Shown in pieces: positions 1-5,559 of a stretch of 5,898 bases of DNA. The notes under the pieces were generated by a model, which saw only the letters and a list, made by a program, of their open reading frames with translations, searched no databases and had not been told where the DNA came from. Each line of letters opens with the position of its first letter. Within the stretch, counting starts at the first letter, position 1. Made by a program: the position numbers and the translations under genes. The stretch comes from an uncultured Eggerthellaceae bacterium (GTDB taxonomy: Bacteria > Actinomycetota > Coriobacteriia > Coriobacteriales > Eggerthellaceae): assembly GCA_946626265.1 (NCBI GenBank), contig CAMOUE010000140.1, positions 1-5,898 of the forward strand, given 5' to 3'.

Positions 1-897
1 ACACGGATCGACGTCAGAACCCGTTCGCTCAGCGTCATCCCCGATTTCCAGAAGGGCCACACCATAGCCCACCCCGAACGGTCCCTCGTTCGACAGCAAA
101 CGCGAACGAACCGGCAAACCGTCAAGCGCGCCGGCCATTATCTGGAACGAGCGCAGGCCGCATTCGGCAGCCGCATCGCAAAACGCCTCGTCAAACTCGA
201 ACAGTCCCTCGAGGTCGCCCGACTCGAATATCTCGCCGATGCGCTCGTCGAACACGGGACCTTCGGGCGCGAACCCATACGGCCCCTCCGCCAGAAGTTT
301 GTGGGAAAGGTCGCCGCTCGCGATGAAGCCGACGTTGCGCCCGAGCGCCTCGGCGGCCTCGGCGATGACGCGCCCGAGCGCACGGTGCATGTTCGGCGAA
401 AGGCCCGACAGCCCGATGCGCACTATCGGACACGGCAGGTCGCCCGGCGCGCCGCCGACGTGAGCGTCCGCCCCGATCGCTTCCTCCCGCTCGGCGCGGT
501 ACGCTTCCCGCACGAAATACAGCGGGACGTACGTGCCGTGATCCATGTCGTCACGGTAGCGGTCGCTGTCAACTGCGAAAATGCCGGCATCGTTTGCGCG
601 GCGCACGATCTCGCGCGCCAGCTCCACGTCGCAGGCCGCGGCAATGCGCTCCTGCGGAGCGCGGAACCGTCTCATGTCGCCATAAATCTCGCCGTCGGTC
701 GTCACGTGAAAAGCATCGCGGAACATCGGCGCGTGCGGCGACGTGACCACGAGGCAGTCGGGCGAGCGCGCCAGGAGCTCGTCCACCGCCCGCTCGTACG
801 CGTCAATCGTGTCCTGGATGCGGCGCTGATCGCCCCGCCCCACGGCAGGCACGATAAGCGGCGGATGCGGAACTGCAATTGCTGCAACGATAGCCAT
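1..897 (-). CDS. Class III extradiol dioxygenase-like (LigB/MEMO-type) protein, AmmeMemoRadiSam type; 3' part beyond left edge
   Basis: The frame is open from ATG (895-897) to the left edge: 299 codons and no stop, so the gene is partial. Visible motifs are VPHPP with H11, TSPHAPM with H55, MDHGTYVPLYF with H120, and FIASGDLSH at 191-199. This His pattern and the SGDLSH signature belong to the LigB/MEMO fold, whose ring-cleaving members bind a non-haem metal through the first two His and use a later His as catalytic base. In many anaerobes this domain is followed by a C-terminal AMMECR1 domain in a protein of about 450-480 aa (AmmeMemoRadiSam system protein A, sometimes amrA), encoded near a radical SAM enzyme. 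That half would lie left of the window. The family's reaction is unknown, and true aromatic ring cleavage is unlikely. The start is supported by a G-rich ribosome binding site 6 nt upstream and by VPHPP falling near the N-terminus, as usual. The protein looks cytosolic: no signal peptide or membrane segment. Confidence 0.9.
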   Translation of the reverse strand, partial: MAIVAAIAVPHPPLIVPAVGRGDQRRIQDTIDAYERAVDELLARSPDCLVVTSPHAPMFRDAFHVTTDGEIYGDMRRFRAPQERIAAACDVELAREIVRRANDAGIFAVDSDRYRDDMDHGTYVPLYFVREAYRAEREEAIGADAHVGGAPGDLPCPIVRIGLSGLSPNMHRALGRVIAEAAEALGRNVGFIASGDLSHKLLAEGPYGFAPEGPVFDERIGEIFESGDLEGLFEFDEAFCDAAAECGLRSFQIMAGALDGLPVRSRLLSNEGPFGVGYGVALLEIGDDAERTGSDVDPC

Positions 898-903
898 GAT
901 AGA

Positions 904-909
904 CCCCCC
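904..909 (-). promoter_or_regulatory. Ribosome binding site of the extradiol dioxygenase-like gene
   Basis: On the minus strand GGGGGG lies 6 nt before the ATG at 897. It is a poor match to AGGAGG but is G-rich and correctly spaced. It decides the start, since no other in-frame start codon sits behind a purine-rich tract here. Confidence 0.55.
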
Positions 910-1081
910 GTTCCACGAGTTTGCGTTGTCGCCACTTTTTCGTTATTGTCTCACGTTCAGCGCCGAAGGACGAGCATTTTTGCTGAGTTTGCGACATTCG
1001 AGATATTGCTGGAGTATGGTCGAGCAGCGACCTGTTGCGCGATAGAGTTGCATCGCAAATGCGGGCGCAGCGCAGGTGACT

Positions 1082-1131
1082 GGGCGGCGGGCGGTGGGCG
1101 GTGGGCGGCGTCGTCGGCGGCGGGCGGCGGG
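1082..1131. repeat. GGGCGGY heptad tandem repeat with G-quadruplex potential (plus strand)
   Basis: Four adjacent 7-mers, GGGCGGC, GGGCGGT, GGGCGGT and GGGCGGC, fill 1082-1109. After a short interruption another GGGCGGC and a partial copy follow at 1122-1131. GGG runs start at 1082, 1089, 1096 and 1103 with 4-nt loops, which fits the canonical G3+N1-7 quadruplex pattern. The G-rich strand is the template for minus-strand transcription, so any RNA from here would be C-rich. Tandem arrays of this kind are prone to slippage. Confidence 0.75.
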
Positions 1132-1140
1132 CGACCGAAT

Positions 1141-1190
1141 GAAATTACGACCAAAAGTATTAGCTATTTTTTGCAGCCCACACTTTTTAC
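1141..1190. other. AT-rich island in a GC-rich intergenic region
   Basis: This stretch stands out from its surroundings because of its A and T runs: AAAAG at 1153-1157, six Ts at 1167-1172 and five Ts at 1184-1188. An inverted pair AAAAGT (1153-1158) and ACTTTT (1182-1187) flanks a 23-nt centre. It could be an upstream promoter or UP-like element for the dioxygenase-like gene, a regulator binding site, or one copy of a dispersed intergenic element. No clear -35/-10 pair was found in it, so the role is open. Confidence 0.4.
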
Positions 1191-1261
1191 AGACGCCCAG
1201 CGACTCCCACTCGAAACAAGCCTGTCCGATGGATCAGCGCCTGAACTGGGACAACACCCAC

Positions 1262-1284
1262 CCGGCCCAGCGCAACCCAGTCCC
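1262..1284. repeat. 23-bp direct repeat, copy 1 (with 1315-1337)
   Basis: The 23 bases at 1262-1284 are identical to those at 1315-1337, offset by 53 bp. Similarity continues imperfectly on both sides to about 36 bp. Read on the permease sense strand, copy 1 with its flank (1266-1289) gives four GGG runs with loops of 2, 3 and 7 nt, a canonical quadruplex motif. Confidence 0.85.
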
Positions 1285-1314
1285 GGCCCGATGCCTACGC
1301 GGCCGCAACGTCCA

Positions 1315-1337
1315 CCGGCCCAGCGCAACCCAGTCCC
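1315..1337. repeat. 23-bp direct repeat, copy 2, just after permease stop
   Basis: Identical to 1262-1284 and beginning 9 bp beyond the permease stop codon. On the minus strand 1319-1343 has G runs of 4, 3, 3 and 3 with loops of 2, 3 and 7 nt, again fitting the quadruplex pattern. Its place right behind the stop suggests a 3'-UTR structure, but no U-tract follows. Confidence 0.85.
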
Positions 1338-1345
1338 AGCCCCGC

Positions 1346-4300
1346 CTACTCCACCGACTTTAGGGACTCGACCATGTTCACGCGCGCGAGCTTGCCGCGC
1401 ATCGTGAGCGCCACGATGACCGAGAACACCACGGTCAACAGGAACGAGAAAACGAAGCTCGCCGGCTCGATCGAACGGCCGAACATCATCTGGGGCGTCT
1501 CGGCCGCTTGGGCGATGTAGCCGGTCAGCGGCACGCCGAGCACGCAGCCGATGAGCGCGCCGATGAGCGCCATCACGGCGATCTCGCGGAAAATGTAGGC
1601 GTTCACCTCGCCGCGCGTGAAACCGAGCACCTTCAAGGTCGCAATCTCGCGCACGCGCTCGGAGATGTTGATGTTCGTCAGGTTGTACAGCACGACGAAC
1701 GCGAGCGCCGCCGCGAGCAGCACGATGATGTAGATGAGCTTGTTCATCACGTCGAGCATGCCCTCGTACGTCACGATCTTGTCGGCGACGAAGCTCACCG
1801 TGTTCACGCCCTCGTTCGAGAGCAGCCGATCGCTGAACGCCGCCGCATCGGCGCCATCGGCGAGCTTCACGTACGCAAGCGAGCTGTCGGGCTCCTCGCC
1901 GAACGCCGCGCGGTAGCCGTCCGGCATGAGGTAGGCGTAATGCCCCAGATAGTTCTCCGCGATCCCGCCGACCGTGAACGTGCGCGGCGAGCCCTTCGCA
2001 TCGCCGACGAGGTTCTCCTCGTAAAGCTCCACCGTGTCGCCCACGCGCGCGCCGAGCACGGACGCGGCCTTCTCGGTCAGGACGATGTCCGTGCCGTCAG
2101 GCGATATGCCGGCGCCGGTCTCGCGGTCGCGCAGCGTCACGAACTCGGACAGCTCCGAAGGGTCGGACGGCACGATGACCTCGATGCGCAAGTCGTCGCC
2201 AGGACCATGCGCGATGAGGTTGAAATCATTCACGAGCAGGTACGATTCGACGTCCGACTCGCGAAGCGCCCCGATCACCGAGTCGCGCTGCTCGTCGACG
2301 TCGTCCTCGTCCATGCGCACGACGGCGTCGTAGTTGATGAGCTCCTCGTACTGGTTGGAAACGATGCCGCCGATGGCGTCGCGCAGCCCGAACCCGACCA
2401 TGAGCAGGGCCGTGCACCCGGCGATGCCGACGACGGCCATGAAGAACCGTCGCTTGTAGCGAAGCAGGTTGCGCGCCGTCACCTTGCGCGAGAACGACAT
2501 GCGCGACCACAGCGGCGTGATGCGCTCGAGGAAGATGCGCTTGCCCGCACGCGGCACGCGGGGCAACATGAGCGCCGCGGGTTTCTCGCGCAGGCTCGAC
2601 GCGGCCGCGCCCAACGTGGCCGCCGCTGTCACGCCGATCGAGAGGCCGAGCGCCTTGAACGTCGTCGCCGGTTCGAGCGGCGTGGGGAAAACCGGGACCG
2701 CATACGTGATGCCGTACGCGGTCATGATGAAAAGCGGCAAGAGCTTCCCGAGCGTCACGATGCCGAGCACCGAGCCGACGCCGCTCGCCAGAACGCCGTA
2801 GATCAGGTACTTCGACGTGATGCGCGCCTTGCCGTAGCCGAGCGCCTTGTGCGTGCCGATCGTCATGCGCTCCTCGTCGACCATGCGCGTCATGCTCGTG
2901 AGCGAGACGAGAGCTGCGACGAGGAAGAACATGAACGGGAAGAGTGAGGCGATCTGCGCGATACCGTCGGCGTCGGAATCGAGGCTCGCCGCGCCCGGGT
3001 TCTTCGTGCGGTCCATGACGAAGACGTCGGGCTCCTCGATGTCGTCGATCTTCTTCTGCGCGTCGGCGAGCTCCTTTTCCGCATCGGCGAACTCGTTTTC
3101 GGCCTTGACGCGGTTCTCCTCGTATTCCGCGAGGCCGTCGTTGTATTCGGCAACGCCGTCGGCGAACTCGGTCGTGCCGTCGTTGTACTCGGCCACGCCG
3201 GCGTTGTATTGGTCGACGCCCTCGCCGAGCTGCGCCCAGCCGTCGTCGAGCTGCGCTCGCGCGGCGTCGAGCTCGGCCTTCGCGGCGTCGAGCTTCGCAA
3301 GCGCCGCCTTCCGTTGCGCATCGAGCTCGGCCTGCCCCGCGTCGAGCTCGGCCTGCGCGGCCTCCATCTGGGCGATGCCGTCGTCGACTTGCTTGAGGTT
3401 TGCTTCGAGCTGGGCGCGCTGCGCCGGCAATGCGGCAAGCTTGGCATTCGCCTCGGCGAGGCCCGCTTGGACCTGGGCGAGGCCGGCTTGCGCTTCGGAA
3501 AGGCCCGCCTTCGCCTCGACGAGTTTTGCCTGGTACTCCGCGACGGCTGCCTCGTATCCGGGTTGTCCCGAATAGGCGGCGATGAGCCCCTCGAGCTGGG
3601 GGATTGCCTCGTCGAGCTCGGCTATCGCCTTGTCAAGGTCGGCCTTGTTCTTCTCGAGGCCGGCTATCGTGTCGGAAAGCGTCTTTTCCGCCTCGTCGAT
3701 CTGCGCAATGCCTTCCTCGACCTGCTTCTTCGTGCCTTTCAACTCGTCGAGCGAAGGCGATTGAGCTGCGAGCTGCGCGCGTCCGGCATCGATTTCGGCC
3801 TGCGCGTCGTCGAGCTGCTTCAGGGCGTCGACACGGCCCGACTCGTATTCCGCGAGGCCTTCCCGATACTGCGCCTCGCCGTCGGAGAGCTCCTGCGCGC
3901 CCGAATCGATCGTCGCCGCGGCGTCGTCGAGTTCGGCCTTGCCGCTGACCAGGTCGTTATAGCCCGAACCGATCTCGTTGCGGGCGCTCGCGAGCTCGTC
4001 GGCCGCGTCCTCGAGCTTGCGGAGCGCGTCGTCGCGTTCGCGCTCGTACTTCGCGCGCTCCTCGTCGAGCTCCTCCTGGGCTTCTGACTTCACGGCCGCC
4101 CGGCGCGCGTCGCCGATGGAGCCGGCTGCATCATGCAGGCGCTGCTTCACGTCCGACACGGCAGCATCGTAGCCCGCCGTGCCCCACGACTCCCCCGCCG
4201 CAGCGGGAACCGTCGCGTACACGAACGTGTACGGATAGTCCTCGGCGAACGCCTTCGGGCTCACGTAGGCGTAGAGCTCGATCGAACCCGTCCCGAGCGA

Positions 4301-4918
4301 TGTCGTCCCGAGCAGGCTCGTCGCCACGTAGGCAGGCGAATCGACGAAGCCCGCGACCGTGAAGGACGTGCGCGCGAACACGTCCTCGATGTCAGCCGTC
4401 GTCTTTTCCACCTCGATGGCGTCGCCGAGCGAGATGTCCATCGAATCCGCAGCCTCCGAGAACACGACGCACTCGGTCTCGTCTGCAGGCCACTGCCCTT
4501 CGACGAGGATCGGCCTGTTCAAGTAGGCGGGATCGTCGGAAACGGCATGGACGCCGTCGGAGGTGTCGCTCGCGCGCGCCGACTCGAGCGGGAGCGACTC
4601 GATGCTCGCCGCGTAGCTGCTCTCGCCGATGCGGACCATGGCATCGGCCTCGTAGGTCGCCATGACCTCGCCGACGCCCTCGATGCCCGAGATCGTCTTC
4701 AGGCTGTCGCCGTCGAAGCCGATTGTCGACACCATGCCGACGTCGTAGAAGTTCGTGGCATCGAAATACTCGTCGCCCGCGATGCGCATGTCCGGCGCCG
4801 ACATGCGCAGGCCGCCGTACACGCCCGCCCCGAGCAGCGAGATAATCGCAATCGCAGCGAACCGGCCCATCGACTGGGTTATGGAACGGAGTACCTCTTT
4901 GGAAAATGCGCTCTTCAC
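1346..4918 (-). CDS. FtsX/MacB-type ABC transporter permease with long extracellular coiled-coil hairpin
   Basis: 1190 aa, GTG start, TAG stop. Predicted order: TM1 about 18-38; extracellular domain 39-655; TM2 656-680, TM3 703-730 and TM4 752-775 (first FtsX core); TM5 824-846; second extracellular MacB-like domain 847-1057; TM6 1060-1083, TM7 1112-1135 and TM8 1152-1172 (second FtsX core). Typical family motifs are MVDEERMTIGTHKALGY after TM2, REKPAALMLPR before TM5, and NISERVREIATLKVLGF after TM6. Residues 277-629 are Ala/Glu/Asp-rich coiled coil broken at SGQPGY (450-455). Such permeases work with a separate ATPase and usually move or extract lipids or peptides at the envelope, or act as mechanotransmitters; the substrate here is unknown. 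The GTG is favoured because the KEVLRSITQSMGRF stretch that normally precedes TM1 follows it and no other start lies between it and the upstream in-frame stop. It has no Shine-Dalgarno sequence. It lies 48 nt behind the lipoprotein, probably in one operon. Confidence 0.95.
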   Translation of the reverse strand: MKSAFSKEVLRSITQSMGRFAAIAIISLLGAGVYGGLRMSAPDMRIAGDEYFDATNFYDVGMVSTIGFDGDSLKTISGIEGVGEVMATYEADAMVRIGESSYAASIESLPLESARASDTSDGVHAVSDDPAYLNRPILVEGQWPADETECVVFSEAADSMDISLGDAIEVEKTTADIEDVFARTSFTVAGFVDSPAYVATSLLGTTSLGTGSIELYAYVSPKAFAEDYPYTFVYATVPAAAGESWGTAGYDAAVSDVKQRLHDAAGSIGDARRAAVKSEAQEELDEERAKYERERDDALRKLEDAADELASARNEIGSGYNDLVSGKAELDDAAATIDSGAQELSDGEAQYREGLAEYESGRVDALKQLDDAQAEIDAGRAQLAAQSPSLDELKGTKKQVEEGIAQIDEAEKTLSDTIAGLEKNKADLDKAIAELDEAIPQLEGLIAAYSGQPGYEAAVAEYQAKLVEAKAGLSEAQAGLAQVQAGLAEANAKLAALPAQRAQLEANLKQVDDGIAQMEAAQAELDAGQAELDAQRKAALAKLDAAKAELDAARAQLDDGWAQLGEGVDQYNAGVAEYNDGTTEFADGVAEYNDGLAEYEENRVKAENEFADAEKELADAQKKIDDIEEPDVFVMDRTKNPGAASLDSDADGIAQIASLFPFMFFLVAALVSLTSMTRMVDEERMTIGTHKALGYGKARITSKYLIYGVLASGVGSVLGIVTLGKLLPLFIMTAYGITYAVPVFPTPLEPATTFKALGLSIGVTAAATLGAAASSLREKPAALMLPRVPRAGKRIFLERITPLWSRMSFSRKVTARNLLRYKRRFFMAVVGIAGCTALLMVGFGLRDAIGGIVSNQYEELINYDAVVRMDEDDVDEQRDSVIGALRESDVESYLLVNDFNLIAHGPGDDLRIEVIVPSDPSELSEFVTLRDRETGAGISPDGTDIVLTEKAASVLGARVGDTVELYEENLVGDAKGSPRTFTVGGIAENYLGHYAYLMPDGYRAAFGEEPDSSLAYVKLADGADAAAFSDRLLSNEGVNTVSFVADKIVTYEGMLDVMNKLIYIIVLLAAALAFVVLYNLTNINISERVREIATLKVLGFTRGEVNAYIFREIAVMALIGALIGCVLGVPLTGYIAQAAETPQMMFGRSIEPASFVFSFLLTVVFSVIVALTMRGKLARVNMVESLKSVE

Positions 4919-4966
4919 GGGCGTGGGCGTGGGCTGGCGTGGGCTGGCGTGACGTGGGCGCGGGCC
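4919..4966. repeat. G-rich tandem repeat filling the lipoprotein-permease gap
   Basis: The whole 48-nt gap is built of GCGTGGG-type units: GGGCGT twice, then the 10-mer GCGTGGGCTG near-perfectly repeated (4928-4947) and partial copies. On the plus strand the GGG runs at 4919, 4925, 4931 and 4941 have loops of 3, 3 and 7 nt, a quadruplex pattern on the template strand. On the mRNA strand the gap is C-rich, with no AGGAGG-like stretch before the permease GTG. The lipoprotein stop and permease start are in the same frame, 16 codons apart. Confidence 0.8.
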
Positions 4967-5341
4967 CTAGGCGCGCTTGAACGTCATCGACGTGCCCTTG
5001 TCCTCCAAGACGAGCTTGCCGTCGGCGACCTTCATGTTCGCGGTGCCCATCGATTCGAGCGTGACCGTTCCCTCGGTCGAGGATTTCGCTGACCAGGTCA
5101 CGGCGACGTTCTCGCCGAACAGGTCGAGTGTCCCTGTCTCGTCTTCGGCGAGCGTGAGCGACGTTTCCATCCCGAATGTCTTCATGAGCTCGACGCTTTC
5201 GGCCTCCAAGCCCTGCTCGGAACCGGACTCGAACGCCCATGTGCCGATGAACTGGGTCTTGTCGACCGAGCATGCCGTCAGGCAGAGGCAGAGTGCAACC
5301 ATGCCAACGATGGCCGCGATGGCGGCGAGCTTCTTTTTCAT
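4967..5341 (-). CDS. Small lipoprotein of unknown function
   Basis: 124 aa with a textbook lipoprotein signal: KKK at 2-4, a hydrophobic stretch at 5-21 and the lipobox LTAC with Cys24 as the lipidated residue. The mature protein is therefore expected to be about 101 aa, anchored outside the cytoplasmic membrane. After a short linker comes FIGTWAFESG and then alternating beta-prone segments with Gly turns, ending in TSMTFKRA. The GTW start and beta-rich pattern resemble small lipocalin-like or beta-sandwich lipoproteins of Gram-positive anaerobes, but this is a resemblance only and I do not recognise a named family. It has no catalytic motif and no cysteine in the mature part beyond Cys24, which argues for binding or scaffolding. 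It precedes the permease by 48 nt on the same strand, so an accessory or substrate-binding role for that transporter is plausible. ATG start with a well-spaced ribosome binding site; stop TAG. Confidence 0.88.
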   Translation of the reverse strand: MKKKLAAIAAIVGMVALCLCLTACSVDKTQFIGTWAFESGSEQGLEAESVELMKTFGMETSLTLAEDETGTLDLFGENVAVTWSAKSSTEGTVTLESMGTANMKVADGKLVLEDKGTSMTFKRA

Positions 5342-5348
5342 GCGATTA

Positions 5349-5356
5349 CCTTTCCC
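5349..5356 (-). promoter_or_regulatory. Ribosome binding site of the lipoprotein gene
   Basis: On the minus strand GGGAAAGG ends 7 nt before the ATG at 5341, a good purine-rich Shine-Dalgarno position. The same nine bases (ACCTTTCCC on the plus strand) recur at 5444-5452. Confidence 0.7.
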
Positions 5357-5374
5357 GTTCTGGAATCATTCACC

Positions 5375-5403
5375 ATGATACCGTGCTCCGGGCTGTTGGG
5401 GAA
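5375..5403 (-). promoter_or_regulatory. Possible promoter of the lipoprotein-permease unit
   Basis: On the minus strand TATCAT (5375-5380) matches the -10 consensus at five of six positions. TTCCCC (5398-5403), 17 nt upstream, matches the -35 at only three. The spacing and the place, behind the gdhA hairpins and about 34 nt before the lipoprotein ATG, fit, but the -35 is poor. Confidence 0.3.
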
Positions 5404-5460
5404 CGGGAAAGCGCGGAGGGGAGCAGCTGGAAGGGGCAACGTCACCTTTCCCCTAACGCA

Positions 5461-5487
5461 GGAAGGGGGAACGCCGTTCCCCCTTCC
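5461..5487 (-). terminator. Strong hairpin downstream of gdhA, likely terminator
   Basis: Perfect 13-bp inverted repeat around a single central base: GGAAGGGGGAACG at 5461-5473 and CGTTCCCCCTTCC at 5475-5487. In RNA it would form about 11-12 pairs closed by a 3-5-nt loop. It begins 73 nt after the gdhA stop in the transcription direction. No U-tract follows on the minus strand (TGCGTTAGGG), so it would be a U-less terminator, as often seen in GC-rich actinobacteria, or an RNA-protecting 3' structure. Being palindromic it would also act on plus-strand transcripts. Confidence 0.65.
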
Positions 5488-5489
5488 CC

Positions 5490-5556
5490 ATGAGTCGGTC
5501 TCTTATGAGCCGGTCTCCCTAGTACCTCGGCTCATTCGCATTCTCGGCTCGTTCGC
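5490..5556 (-). repeat. Duplicated hairpin arms directly after gdhA
   Basis: Two 14-bp near-identical units read CTCGGCTCRTTCGC (5526-5539 and 5543-5556). Two others read ATGAGYCGGTCTCY (5490-5503 and 5505-5518). The inner pair is complementary: ATGAGCCG (5505-5512) and CGGCTCAT (5528-5535) form an 8-bp stem with a 15-nt loop. This hairpin begins 25 nt after the gdhA stop and may be the first of two terminator structures. Confidence 0.6.
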
Positions 5557-5559
5557 GCG

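Larger units (their letters stand above)
898..1345. other. 448-bp non-coding region between permease stop and dioxygenase-like gene
   Basis: No ORF with plausible protein character covers this stretch on either strand. From high to low coordinates it holds a duplicated 23-bp sequence next to the permease stop (1262-1337), a GC-balanced spacer, an AT-rich island (about 1141-1190), an array of GGGCGGY heptads (1082-1131), and a mixed leader (898-1080) that must contain the dioxygenase-like gene's promoter. In that leader I saw only weak half-matches to -35/-10 boxes and no convincing promoter. The leader has a small perfect hairpin at 1018-1032 (5-bp stem GGTCG/CGACC, 5-nt loop), too weak to call. 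No classical hairpin plus U-tract terminator for the permease is visible on the minus strand. Confidence 0.8.

Noticed and set aside
1245..1281. Hairpin ACTGGG/CCCAGT as terminator of the permease
   Set aside because: A 6-bp stem with a 25-nt loop and no U-tract on the minus strand. It overlaps the direct repeat, so the pairing is probably incidental.
1262..1337. CRISPR-like repeat pair
   Set aside because: There are only two copies with one 30-bp spacer and no cas genes. The repeat is not palindromic and lies just past a stop codon.
301..1407. 368-codon open frame on the plus strand over the dioxygenase-like gene and the intergenic region
   Set aside because: It is Arg/Pro-rich, crosses the repeats, and is antisense to a gene with clear motifs. 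No ribosome binding site or family resemblance.
1508..2947. 479-codon open frame on the plus strand, antisense to the permease
   Set aside because: Its translation is dominated by Arg, His, Asp and Val with no domain pattern, as expected from the complement of a GC-rich coding frame. The minus-strand frame has clear membrane segments and family motifs.
2847..3575. Ser/Ala/Cys-rich plus-strand frame over the coiled coil
   Set aside because: It is the direct complement of the repetitive GAG/GAC/GCC codons of the coiled coil, so the apparent Ser-rich repeats are a by-product of that protein's heptads.
4865..4867. ATG at permease codon 18 as the true start
   Set aside because: It would remove the basic KEVLRSITQS segment that family members carry before the first membrane span, and it has no better-placed ribosome binding site. 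The GAGGT 22 nt before it is too far away.
4133..5092. Plus-strand frame antisense to the permease start and the lipoprotein end
   Set aside because: Arg/Asp-rich shadow translation in the same register pattern as the other antisense frames. It crosses two well-supported minus-strand genes.
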